Positions 8,426 through 16,617 of a stretch of DNA of 50,950 nt are shown in pieces. Location: the NCBI GenBank assembly GCA_025352695.1, contig JANXSK010000115.1, forward strand, positions 1-50,950, written 5' to 3'. A program made the position numbers and the translations under genes. The notes under the pieces were generated by a model. The model was not told the origin of the DNA, ran no database searches, and was given only the letters and a program-made list of their open reading frames with translations. Position 1 is the first letter of the stretch. Every line of letters starts with the position of its first letter. Source of the DNA: Ferruginibacter sp. GTDB taxonomy: Bacteria > Bacteroidota > Bacteroidia > Chitinophagales > Chitinophagaceae.

Positions 8426-10477
8426 TTATTTTTTTATTATCTGGTGGGTTATATTAATTTCTCTGCCAGATAATCTTAACAGGTAAACTCCTGCTGCAAG
8501 TGCTTTTGAGGGCTCGATGGTTTTAGTTGCTGAACCACCTGAATGTTCTATCACTTTATGCATTAGCTGCTGACCCATTTTATTGGTTAAAGTAACCGTA
8601 TAATTTCCTTTCTGCAAATTATTCATCTGTAAAACAATTGTTTTACCATTTACCGGGTTTGGATAAATGGTAAGTAAAGTAGCTCTATTGCTGATAGTCA
8701 CTTTCATTACCAGGCTATAAATTATTTTTCCTGCTTCAATTATTTTTATTCTGTAAAAGTTTGCTCCATCTAAAGGAGCAGGATCAAACAGATTGTAGTT
8801 TATAACAGAACTGCTGTTGCTTTTTGCCTGTATGCTTCCCAGCTTTATAAACTGCTGTCCATTCTGTGATCTCTCCACTTCATACCTTTCTATATTCATT
8901 TCCTGCTGGGCTGTCCATTCAATTTGTACTCCTGCATTTTTTTGGTATGCCTTTACATTAGTAAGGTTAACAGGCAATGCATTAAGATCTATTTGAAAAA
9001 TCGAAACAAAGCTTGCACCACCATTAGCTGCTACAACTTCAGGAATTCCATCTCCATCCAAATCAACTATTGCAACAGAAATAGGACTTGACACTGTAGC
9101 AAAATTTACGGCAGTCGTAAGGGAAGATGAATTGATAGTGCCAGAAGTTGCAGTATTTCGCAGTACTGATATATTATTAGAGCTTGTATTAGCAACCACC
9201 AGATCTGGCTTGCCATCTCCATCGGCATCTCCCATTGCAATATAGCGGGGAGCAGTACCCGCAGTAAAATCTACTTTAGCAGCAAAAGAAGTTGCATCGA
9301 TAATGCCTGAAGTGGAAGTATTATGTAGTACAGACACAGTAGTAGAAGCAGGAGAAGTATTGTTATTAGCAACCACAAGGTCAGGCTTGCCATCTCCATC
9401 CACATCACCAATAGCAACATTGCGGGGAACACTCCCGGCAGCAAAAGGTACTTTTGTAGCAAAAGAGATAATGCCTGTTGTGGAAGTATTACGCAATACT
9501 GAAACAGTATTAGTAGAAGATTCTATATTTGAAACCGCAAGGTCGGGCTTGCCATCTCCATCCAAATCGCCAATAGCAACAGAAACAGAAGTAAGACCGG
9601 AAGGAAAGTCAACTTTAGCGGCAAAAGAAATACTGCCTGGTGTAGAAGTATTGCGTCGTACTGATACGGAACTTCCGCCTGAATTAGCATTTACGATATC
9701 AGGCTTGCCATCTCCATCCACATCGCCAATTGCACCAAAAACAGGACCGGTAAAACCCGAAGCAAAATCTACTTTAGCAGCAAAAGAAGATGCATTGATA
9801 GTGCCTGAAATGGATGTATTGCGCAGTACTGAAATATTGCCATTAGTAATAATAATCAGATCTTGCTTGCCATCTCCATCTACATCGCCAATCGAAACAT
9901 ATTCAGTAAAGGTGCCTGAAGCAAAATCTACTTTAGCGGCAAAAGAAGATGCATTGATACTCCCTACAGTAGAAGTATTACGGAGTACTGATAATGTATT
10001 AGAGTTCCCATTAGCAATCACCAGGTCGGGTTTCCCATCTCCATCTACATCGCCTATTGCAACATTACGGGGACCAGTGCCTGTAGCAAAATCAACCTTT
10101 GGCTTATAAAAGTTAGTAGGGATTCCTGATCCGGCAGGGTTGGTAAAAGTAGTGATAAATGGTTTGGAGGAATAACCGGTTAACCCTGTAACATTATCAA
10201 GTACAGAGATGGGCTCAAATGTGGCGCCGGCAGGAACAGTTACAGTTAAGCTGGAAGTTGTACCCATTGTAACCGTTGCCTTTACCGCTCCAAAACGTAC
10301 AATGTTGTTGGAAGGCACAGCATTAAAGTTTGTACCTGTTATAATTATACCTGTGCCCAACGTTCCGTTGGAAGGGGTAAAAGAAGAAATAGTTGGTTGT
10401 GCTGCTACTTTTAATGTTGTCAAGAAAAGTAATGCAAATATTGTTTTACAAAAAGCAGGTATAAATTTATTTATCAT
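8426..10477 (-). CDS. Secreted FG-GAP/VCBS beta-propeller protein with TIG domain and type IX sorting domain
   Basis: About 683 residues from the chosen ATG at 10477 (MINKFIPAFCK), which places a good signal peptide ending in KVAAQ; an upstream in-frame start at 10546 would hide it. Order: signal peptide; IPT/TIG domain (about 28-110); seven blades each carrying a calcium-loop motif like IGDVDGDGKPDL (about 140-500); a linker domain with the IEWTAQQEMNIERYEVERS pattern; and a C-terminal sorting domain beginning IYPNPVNG and ending in QIIKK. Such tails direct export by the type IX system and attachment to the cell surface. The ligand is unknown. The last blade is degenerate (IVDLDGDGIPEVV). 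Confidence 0.92.
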   Translation of the reverse strand: MINKFIPAFCKTIFALLFLTTLKVAAQPTISSFTPSNGTLGTGIIITGTNFNAVPSNNIVRFGAVKATVTMGTTSSLTVTVPAGATFEPISVLDNVTGLTGYSSKPFITTFTNPAGSGIPTNFYKPKVDFATGTGPRNVAIGDVDGDGKPDLVIANGNSNTLSVLRNTSTVGSINASSFAAKVDFASGTFTEYVSIGDVDGDGKQDLIIITNGNISVLRNTSISGTINASSFAAKVDFASGFTGPVFGAIGDVDGDGKPDIVNANSGGSSVSVRRNTSTPGSISFAAKVDFPSGLTSVSVAIGDLDGDGKPDLAVSNIESSTNTVSVLRNTSTTGIISFATKVPFAAGSVPRNVAIGDVDGDGKPDLVVANNNTSPASTTVSVLHNTSTSGIIDATSFAAKVDFTAGTAPRYIAMGDADGDGKPDLVVANTSSNNISVLRNTATSGTINSSSLTTAVNFATVSSPISVAIVDLDGDGIPEVVAANGGASFVSIFQIDLNALPVNLTNVKAYQKNAGVQIEWTAQQEMNIERYEVERSQNGQQFIKLGSIQAKSNSSSVINYNLFDPAPLDGANFYRIKIIEAGKIIYSLVMKVTISNRATLLTIYPNPVNGKTIVLQMNNLQKGNYTVTLTNKMGQQLMHKVIEHSGGSATKTIEPSKALAAGVYLLRLSGREINITHQIIKK
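9020..10090 (-). repeat. Seven tandem degenerate repeats inside the propeller gene
   Basis: Units of about 155-180 bases, each with the codons for DxDGDGxP. The motif centres are near 10040, 9875, 9712, 9553, 9395, 9215 and 9055. The inner units are closely alike at DNA level (recurring AACACTTCCA-like and GCAAAAGT stretches), suggesting growth by internal duplication. Confidence 0.85.
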
Positions 10478-11247
10478 AAGTTTTATCTTTAAACAATGGT
10501 GAAAAAAAAGTGACTTTATAATTATTACATGAACTGACCTTTGCAATTAGTTAAATTAAACGGGTAAATAGTACATTCTACATTTAAGTAATTTTTCAGC
10601 GGGTGGATGAGTTAACAATATCAGATGCAGAGGTGAAAGAAATAATTTTCGTCTGTATTAGTTATACTCTTTTTAAAGATGAAAGATAAATTTTTTTTTG
10701 TAAAATTTCCAATTTTTTTTAGTAGTAAATTCTTAGATTATCATAAAGTGTTTTTAACCTTATTTTCGAGATTGCCAAATATTCGCTACCGGGTAATGTA
10801 AAACAGTAACTAACCTGTGCTTCCTATGCTTTTTTTGGCTTTGAGTTTTTCTCATTTCATTTATAATATTCCTGCTAACCGCTTGAGTAATCGTTTTTGC
10901 CTGTTATAGAAGCAACCCCAAAATGAAATGCTCAAGATCAATTGGAATTTTAAAATTTTCAATACTTGATTGATAGTTTCCTTTTTTAAACCAATGTAAA
11001 GCGAATGGTTCGTTTGTTGGTCATGCTTCGGCATGCCCCTCATTCAAAGCAGCAGCATGCCTGAATAGGAAGGTTTATTTGTAAAACCTTTAGCTCCCAA
11101 AAACTAATGAGCAAACGAATTTGAACGGGGCTCCTAAAAGCTGTAAAAGTAAAAGTGAGGACATAAAAATGATCCCATAAAAAACAAATGTCCGTACAAC
11201 ACTTGTAAAAAATAAATGGTTAGTAATAATGAAGCATTACAACGTTT
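10478..11247. other. Long gene-free region with a structured segment
   Basis: 770 bases without a convincing gene. The left part is very AT-rich, with long T runs. The segment at about 11000-11120 is richer in G+C and has nested inverted repeats: TTCGTTTG (11009-11016) with CAAACGAA (11112-11119), and CATGC-TTCG-GCATG (11022-11035), a stem with a UUCG-type tetraloop. A 60-residue open frame at 10861-11043 crosses it but looks non-coding. It could be an RNA gene or a dispersed repeat. Confidence 0.5.
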
Positions 11248-12477
11248 TTAATACTCCAGCTTCTTCAGCGAAGGAGCTTTTATCCAGGTGGCTATCACAA
11301 CAAAAATAGTCATGCAACCACCAAAAACTACTGATGGAATAACACCCATTAATTTGGCGGCGGCACCACTTTCAAACTGGCCAATCTCGTTGCTGGAATT
11401 AATGAACATAGAGTTTACACTCATTACTCTTCCACGCAATTCGTCGGGTGTTTTTAATTGCATGATATTACCTCGCACAACCACACTTACCCCATCAAAA
11501 ATACCACCTATTACTAGTGCAACAAAAGATAGCCAATACAATTTTGATAGCCCAAAAATTATGATACAAATGCCAAAACCAGTTACGGCTAGTAATAATT
11601 TAATGCCTTGCTTTTTCTTAAGCGGCTTAAGCGTTAAGGCGATTACCATAGTCATAGATCCTATATCAGTAGCTGCATTAAGCCACCCAAAACCAATTGG
11701 ACCAACATGTAAGATATCTTTGGCGTATACAGGTACCATAGCAACTGCTCCGCCGAATAATACTGCAAAAAGATCGAGCGTGATCGCACCTAAAACTTCT
11801 TTTGTTTTAAAAACATATTTTAGACCTTCTGCTACTGCTTCCAGTGTTTTCTTTTCGGCACTTATACCCGGTGGCTTTGCTTTTAATTTGGTTAATAATA
11901 AAAACCCAATAAAAATTAAAGATGTAATAACTACAAAGGTTCCAGTTACATGTAACCACGCAATTAAAAATCCAGCCATGGCATGTCCTGTAATGCTAGC
12001 GATTAGCCAGCTTGAGGAACTTAATTGAGAGGCCGTAATCAGCAAAGGCTTGGGAACCAGCGATGCTATCATAGCCCCAAAGCTAGGCCCGGAAAAGGAT
12101 CGTATAGCACCTGTTAGAAAAATAATACTGTAAATAAATAGGATGATAATTTTAGTGCCAAATTGCTGACTAAACCATTGTGTTGAGGTACCTAGTAAAA
12201 TAAAAGCACAAAAAATATACAAAAAAATGGTGATTAGAAGAAGCCGTCGTTTTTCACTTCTGTCAATTACATAACCCGCATACAACGCTAAACCGATTGC
12301 TGGTATTGCTTCTGCAAGGCCTATCATACCAATGTAAAAAGCATCACCTGTTAATTCATACATCCACCACGATACCAATGTTCCCATCATACGTAGCCCC
12401 ATGATAAAGACAAAACGACCCATAATAAAATTCCTGAATTCTGCAATTTTTAATACAGCGAGGGGGTTGGTATTCAA
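11248..12477 (-). CDS. Major facilitator superfamily transporter
   Basis: A 409-residue membrane protein with about 12 hydrophobic helices and a central charged loop (KLKAKPPGISAEKK). The N-terminal half has the arrangement GLAEAIPAIGLALYAGYVIDRSEKRR, a loop 2-3 motif of the MFS_3 / EntS-like exporter group. It likely exports a small molecule in exchange for protons; the substrate cannot be told. Upstream on the minus strand TACTTTTG (12508-12501) fits the -7 consensus, but no TTG at proper distance was found. It is downstream of, and in the same direction as, the kinase/folK operon, 69 bases away, so readthrough is possible. Confidence 0.85.
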   Translation of the reverse strand: MNTNPLAVLKIAEFRNFIMGRFVFIMGLRMMGTLVSWWMYELTGDAFYIGMIGLAEAIPAIGLALYAGYVIDRSEKRRLLLITIFLYIFCAFILLGTSTQWFSQQFGTKIIILFIYSIIFLTGAIRSFSGPSFGAMIASLVPKPLLITASQLSSSSWLIASITGHAMAGFLIAWLHVTGTFVVITSLIFIGFLLLTKLKAKPPGISAEKKTLEAVAEGLKYVFKTKEVLGAITLDLFAVLFGGAVAMVPVYAKDILHVGPIGFGWLNAATDIGSMTMVIALTLKPLKKKQGIKLLLAVTGFGICIIIFGLSKLYWLSFVALVIGGIFDGVSVVVRGNIMQLKTPDELRGRVMSVNSMFINSSNEIGQFESGAAAKLMGVIPSVVFGGCMTIFVVIATWIKAPSLKKLEY

Positions 12478-12546
12478 AATTAGATAAATTGGTAATTAGA
12501 CAAAAGTAAAAAACTAATGTCTAATAATTTTCTATTAATTTAATAA

Positions 12547-13179
12547 TTAGGGCAGGGTAATATAATGTTGACCGTCTTCATACTCCTTATCAAGTGCATG
12601 GATTATAATTTTAAGGTGTTCCTCATTATTTAAAAAATCAGCATTGGAAGTATCAACAAACAAGGTTTTTATATTATGTTGTTTTATGTATTGCGTATAC
12701 GTTTCCTGCAAAGAAAAAAGATATTCATTGGCAATATTTTGTTCGTATAAGCGGTTGCGTTTTTTAATGTTTTGTTGCAAAATATTAACTGGTGAATGTA
12801 AATAAATCAACAGGTCTGGTTTTATAATTTGTGGATTAATAATGTCGAACAATTTTTGGTATAAACGGAATTCTTCAGTAAGTAAATTTACTTTTGCAAA
12901 TAAAAGACACTTGGTAAAAAGATAATCGGATATGGTAATATTTTGAAACATATCCTTAGTTTGCAACAAGTCTTTTAATTGCTTGTAGCGTTCAGCCATA
13001 AAAAATAATTCCAGCGGAAAAGCATACTGTTGCTGGTTTTCGTAAAACTTCGACAAAAAAGGATTGTCTGCAAACTCTTCCAATATTAGTCTGCTATTGT
13101 AATGTTTACTTAAAAGAGTTGCTAGCGTTGTTTTACCTGCTCCTATATTACCTTCTATTGTTACAAAATTGTATTTCAT
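12547..13179 (-). CDS. Deoxynucleoside kinase (dNK/dGK family)
   Basis: About 210 residues from the ATG at 13179; a TTG three codons earlier is a poorer choice. The P-loop is GNIGAGKT (10-17), followed by LEEFADNPFLSKFY, the ERYKQL segment and SDYLFTKCLLFAK, all typical of bacterial deoxyadenosine/deoxyguanosine kinases. It phosphorylates salvaged deoxynucleosides in the cytoplasm. It is the last gene of the minus-strand run antitoxin-toxin-folK-kinase, 42 bases after folK. folK next to this kinase is a common arrangement in Bacteroidota as I remember it; the toxin pair ahead is the unusual part. Base specificity is not clear. Confidence 0.88.
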   Translation of the reverse strand: MKYNFVTIEGNIGAGKTTLATLLSKHYNSRLILEEFADNPFLSKFYENQQQYAFPLELFFMAERYKQLKDLLQTKDMFQNITISDYLFTKCLLFAKVNLLTEEFRLYQKLFDIINPQIIKPDLLIYLHSPVNILQQNIKKRNRLYEQNIANEYLFSLQETYTQYIKQHNIKTLFVDTSNADFLNNEEHLKIIIHALDKEYEDGQHYITLP

Positions 13180-13221
13180 AATTTTCAATATCGAAAGTAA
13201 GTTGAATATCCAGTTGAATGA

Positions 13222-13701
13222 TTAAAACTTTTTAACATCCAGCATATCGGGGCAGTTGATTAATAAAGTATGTATATTTTTTTGTAAAACAGGATGTTTA
13301 AAAGCAGGTGATAATTCATTTAATGGAATTAGCACAAAACGGCGGTTTTGAATTTCGGGATGTGGTACGGTAAGTATTTTTTCTGCAATTATTTCTTTGT
13401 TAAAAAATAAAATATCTATATCAATAATACGGGGAGCATTTTTAGTAGTTCTCATACGGCCCATTTTTTTTTCAATACCCAAAATTATTTCGATTGTTTG
13501 TAAAGCTGTACTTATTGTTTCTACAATAAGTACCTGGTTTAAAAAATCGGGTTGGTTTGTATGGCCCCATGCAGCCGTGGTATACAACTTACTTTTTCGG
13601 GTAACTTTACCAATTTGCTGCGTAATATTTTTTACTGCAATAAGTAATTGCTTTTGGCTATTTCCCATATTACTTCCTAAAAGGATGTAGGTTTTATTCA
13701 T
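13222..13701 (-). CDS. folK: 2-amino-4-hydroxy-6-hydroxymethyldihydropteridine pyrophosphokinase
   Basis: A 159-residue HPPK, which transfers pyrophosphate from ATP to the pterin before dihydropteroate synthesis in folate biosynthesis. Visible motifs are LLGSNMGN at the start, the LYTTAAWG loop, QPDFLNQV, and the active-site stretch GRMRTTKNAPRIIDIDIL, then PHPEIQNRRFVLIPL. All key residues seem intact. The start overlaps the stop of the RES toxin gene by 8 bases, so translation is probably coupled to it and folK depends at least partly on the toxin-antitoxin promoter. Confidence 0.95.
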   Translation of the reverse strand: MNKTYILLGSNMGNSQKQLLIAVKNITQQIGKVTRKSKLYTTAAWGHTNQPDFLNQVLIVETISTALQTIEIILGIEKKMGRMRTTKNAPRIIDIDILFFNKEIIAEKILTVPHPEIQNRRFVLIPLNELSPAFKHPVLQKNIHTLLINCPDMLDVKKF

Positions 13702-14155
13702 CTTTTAAAAACAATCTTTTATCGAATTGAAATTTTTTAATGGCGGTAATTTTTACTTTTTTAAAATCGCTGTGGTCCGGGTTTAAAATAAAATTATTTT
13801 CCTCATCAACTACAGCAGACGGAACTTTAAGGAATAAAAGCTTATTTGATTTTATAAATTCATCTCCCATCCATTGTGTATATCCAAAGTCATCTTTCCA
13901 GTTATTTTTTAATTTACTGATCGTAATAAATAAGGACTGTATTGAATTTGGGATTTCTATTTTAATGAGGTGATAAGTTAACGGGATAGTTTGCATGTCT
14001 GCCCTTACCAATATTTCTAAAACGGCCAATGAAATATTTTCTGTGGTATATAAAACGGGTAATCCTGCAGAATTCCACCTCCCGCCAAAGAGCTTTGCAC
14101 CGTTACCAGAGAGGTCATCTTTATACATTTCGGTAGCAAGCCTGTAAACAATCAT
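13694..14155 (-). CDS. RES-domain toxin
   Basis: A 153-residue RES-domain protein, recognised by MIVYRLAT, the GGRWNSAGLPVLYTTE segment and LAVLEILVRAD. In the studied family members the conserved Arg, Tyr and Glu in these motifs form the site that destroys NAD+, stopping growth until the antitoxin blocks it. All three positions look intact here. Its ATG overlaps the antitoxin stop by four bases (14152-14155), the normal coupled layout. Unusually, its own end overlaps folK by 8 bases. The NAD+ target is known for the family and not shown for this protein. Confidence 0.9.
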   Translation of the reverse strand: MIVYRLATEMYKDDLSGNGAKLFGGRWNSAGLPVLYTTENISLAVLEILVRADMQTIPLTYHLIKIEIPNSIQSLFITISKLKNNWKDDFGYTQWMGDEFIKSNKLLFLKVPSAVVDEENNFILNPDHSDFKKVKITAIKKFQFDKRLFLKDE

Positions 14156-14610
14156 GCCAGTATACCGTGTTGAATTCTTCCTAGTTGGGTTAATATCATT
14201 TGAATGCCAGTGGTGGTTATTAATGATTCAAAAGAGAGTGGCCCCTCCAGCATTAATGGTTTTCTTTTTAGCCATTGATAAAACAACTCTATTTTACCAA
14301 AAGTTTTTTTTCCTTCATTGATTACGTTGGCAATTTGTAAGGCCCGATCGGCATTGATTGGCGCAAAACTGCTATTATTTTTTGCATATCGTTGTAACGT
14401 ACGTTCGCTAATATGCAGTATAGATGCCCATTCTGCTTGGGTAAAAGGCGTTTTATCTGCAATTTTTTTAAATTCGTTGTAGGTGTAATTTTTTACTGAA
14501 GGAATTATTTTTACAGTTCTATTGTAAACTGCCTCGGGTTCTTCAGCTTTGCTAACTTTACTACGTTGTACATAAGAATTTACTTTTTTCGATTTTATAT
14601 TCTTTTCCAT
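14152..14610 (-). CDS. Xre/MbcA/ParS-type antitoxin of the RES toxin
   Basis: About 152 residues from the ATG at 14610 (MEKNIKSK). The middle has a helix-turn-helix-like segment (FTQAEWASILHISERTLQRY), and the C-terminal half is the toxin-binding domain typical of RES partners (ANVINEGKKTF..FYQWL..PLMLEGPLSFE). Longer starts at 14643 and 14628 exist, but they fall inside the predicted promoter and operator repeats, so they are unlikely. The protein should bind the toxin and repress its own operon. The two direct repeats just upstream of the chosen start support this. Confidence 0.88.
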   Translation of the reverse strand: MEKNIKSKKVNSYVQRSKVSKAEEPEAVYNRTVKIIPSVKNYTYNEFKKIADKTPFTQAEWASILHISERTLQRYAKNNSSFAPINADRALQIANVINEGKKTFGKIELFYQWLKRKPLMLEGPLSFESLITTTGIQMILTQLGRIQHGILA

Positions 14611-14612
14611 AA

Positions 14613-14648
14613 ATACGTCATTTGTCATCCAAATATACGTCATATGTC
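14613..14648. promoter_or_regulatory. Twin operator repeats of the toxin-antitoxin operon
   Basis: ATACGTCATTTGTC (14613-14626) and ATACGTCATATGTC (14635-14648) match at 13 of 14 bases and are exactly 22 bases apart, two turns of the helix. The second overlaps the -7 box and the first covers the expected start of transcription. This is what an autorepressor site looks like, and the antitoxin is the obvious binder. Confidence 0.7.
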
Positions 14649-14660
14649 GTGTATTTCAAA
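14630..14660 (-). promoter_or_regulatory. Promoter of the antitoxin-toxin-folK-kinase operon
   Basis: On the minus strand TTTG (14660-14657), 19 bases, then TATATTTG (14637-14630): an exact match to the flavobacterial TTG-N17-23-TAnnTTTG pattern. Transcription would begin near 14623, about 13 bases before the chosen antitoxin ATG at 14610. Confidence 0.7.
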
Positions 14661-14712
14661 TTTTTTTTTCACCTTTTTTACAAATAGCTTTACACTTCAA
14701 ATTAACTTTTTA

Positions 14713-15825
14713 ATGCAACAATATAGTCAGTTAAAGGCAATGTTGGCTATCACCAAAGCCAGTTTAAAATCGATATTCAGAAGCCCATCTGCGGTAATTT
14801 TTAGTTTTGTTTTTCCATTCGTATTCATACTTGTATTCGGTTTTATTGGTAATAATGGAGGAGCGCCGGTTTATAAAATAGCCCTCGATAAAAATTGTGA
14901 TTCAACAAATGCATTGTATGATTCTATAAAAACAAGCAACAGAATTAAAATAGTACGTTTTGAAAACGAAAAGGAACTACGTGAAAATCTGGTAAAAGGA
15001 AAAATTACAGGAGTTTTCAATATTAAAAGGAATTCAGCTAAGGTTCCGGAATATACTTATAGCATATCTACTACCAGTGCAAGCAATGACAAATGGCCGC
15101 AATTTATGCCCGTGGTAGCAAATATTGTAAATAAAATAAGCAACGAAAAATATGTTAGTAGGCCCACTTATGCCATACCGGATCCTGTGCACGCCATAAA
15201 TGTGGAGGAAATTAGGGAATATAAAACCATTGATTTTATTTTACCAGGACAGTTAGGTTTTTCCCTTTTAAGTTCAGGTGTTTTTGGTGTGGCATTTATG
15301 TTTTTTAATTTAAGAAACACGGTAGTATTAAAACGTTTTTTTGCAACACCAATCAGCAAAACCTATATTATTTTAGGAGAAGGACTTGCAAGAGTACTCT
15401 TTCAAATGCTTACTGCGATAGTGATAATTGTAGCTGGTAAATTTATTTTTGGATTTACATTAATTAATGGAATAGTAACATTATTGCAAATGCTGGTATT
15501 AAGCTTTCTTGGATTAATAGTCTTTATGGGGCTGGGTTTTATTGTAAGTGGCCTTGCAACAAGTGATAGTAGTATTCCGCCATTTGCTAATTTACTTACC
15601 TTACCTCAGTTTTTATTGGGGGGAACTTTTTTTTCGGTAGAGGCATTCCCAAAATGGTTACAACCTATTTCAAAAGCATTGCCTCTTACACATTTAAACA
15701 CTGCCATGAGAGCCGTAGCTTTTGAAGGGCAAAGTTTGTGGGATGTGAAAAATGAAATTGGAATTTTATTAATATGGGGCGTAGTAGTATATGCGGTTGC
15801 AGTAAAAGTTTTTAAATGGGAATAA
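14713..15825 (+). CDS. ABC-2 type transporter permease
   Basis: About 370 residues from the ATG at 14713 (MQQYSQLKAM). An N-terminal membrane helix (AVIFSFVFPFVFILVFGF) is followed by a large external domain of about 170 residues and a C-terminal block of five helices. This block includes the ABC-2 signature-like stretch LTLPQFLLGGTFFSVEAFPKW, as in DrrB/NatB-like permeases. No ATPase gene is adjacent; the one at 178-882 is too far to be assumed its partner. A longer frame reaching back to 14566 crosses the antitoxin gene and is not real. The next gene begins three bases after its stop. Confidence 0.85.
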   Translation: MQQYSQLKAMLAITKASLKSIFRSPSAVIFSFVFPFVFILVFGFIGNNGGAPVYKIALDKNCDSTNALYDSIKTSNRIKIVRFENEKELRENLVKGKITGVFNIKRNSAKVPEYTYSISTTSASNDKWPQFMPVVANIVNKISNEKYVSRPTYAIPDPVHAINVEEIREYKTIDFILPGQLGFSLLSSGVFGVAFMFFNLRNTVVLKRFFATPISKTYIILGEGLARVLFQMLTAIVIIVAGKFIFGFTLINGIVTLLQMLVLSFLGLIVFMGLGFIVSGLATSDSSIPPFANLLTLPQFLLGGTFFSVEAFPKWLQPISKALPLTHLNTAMRAVAFEGQSLWDVKNEIGILLIWGVVVYAVAVKVFKWE

Positions 15826-15827
15826 TT

Positions 15828-16361
15828 ATGATGCGTTATATAAAGGCTTTCCTTTTTGGTATTACCGGGTTATTTATTATTATAACGCTGCTATCGTTAT
15901 TGATAACTTCTAATGTTAGAGTTGTAAGAACAACTGTAATTAATAATACTACTATCAATAAATCCTATCTGCAAGTTGCTGATTTAAAAAACTGGAAAAA
16001 CTGGCACCCAATGTTTAAAACAGGGGTAGCTACTATCAATTTTAATGATAGTACCATTGGTAAAAATGCCGCATGTACTATTATCTACAACAATAAAAAT
16101 ACTCGCCTTTTAATCATAGCTGCAGACTCAACTTTAGTAAAATTTATTTTGCAATCGCCAGGTGAAAATGAAATTGAAAATGCAATCAGTTTTACACCAA
16201 TAACAGCTTCCAAAGAAATCAGGGTAGAGTGGAGAGCACTCACAAAACTCCACTGGTATCCATGGGAAAAATTTTATGCTATCTTCCTCGATAAAATAAC
16301 TGGTCCCGGTTATGATGCTGCTTTAAAAGGATTAAAAGATTTTATTGAAAACAGGCCATAG
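15828..16361 (+). CDS. SRPBCC-like (START/Bet v1 fold) membrane-anchored protein
   Basis: About 177 residues. One N-terminal membrane helix (FLFGITGLFIIITLLSLLI) precedes a domain with the pattern LKNWKNWHPMFK ... EIRVEWRALTKLHWYPWEKFYAIFLD ... GPGYDAALKGLKDFIE, typical of polyketide-cyclase/START-like proteins that bind hydrophobic ligands. I chose the ATG at 15828 just after the permease stop; an upstream ATG at 15816 overlaps it. It is almost certainly co-transcribed with the permease. The ligand is unknown. Confidence 0.75.
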   Translation: MMRYIKAFLFGITGLFIIITLLSLLITSNVRVVRTTVINNTTINKSYLQVADLKNWKNWHPMFKTGVATINFNDSTIGKNAACTIIYNNKNTRLLIIAADSTLVKFILQSPGENEIENAISFTPITASKEIRVEWRALTKLHWYPWEKFYAIFLDKITGPGYDAALKGLKDFIENRP

Positions 16362-16617
16362 TTTTTTAAATTATTGTCCGGGCAAAGAAGCTATGTGGTA
16401 AATCGTTGTGTCACCCCCTTGTACTTTTTAGCTATTTTGAACACTTCCTAAAGTTGCTGCTATATTTATTTACTTGCAACTGGTTAAACTAATATTGCAT
16501 GCTAAAACTTTTTTAAGTGCAAATTAAAGCAGCGTCTTAAAATAGCTTCTTTTAGAGAGTCTGGGATTGCAATGCAACCCTTCACAATAATTAGTTGTCA
16601 GGTATATTGTAATATAT

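Noticed and set aside
9020..10090. CRISPR-like array
   Set aside because: The evenly spaced repeats are protein-coding blades of about 160 bases, not short repeats with unique spacers.
9303..10109. 268-codon plus-strand open frame across the propeller gene
   Set aside because: It is the antisense of the repeated blades; its own repeats (LPSPSTSPIA) are only the reverse reading of DVDGDGK codons.
10861..11043. 60-codon minus-strand frame in the gene-free region
   Set aside because: It runs through a UUCG hairpin and inverted repeats and has no recognisable domain; more likely structured non-coding DNA.
11288..12028. 246-codon plus-strand open frame opposite the MFS gene
   Set aside because: It lies fully antisense to a clear 12-helix transporter and has no domain or promoter of its own.
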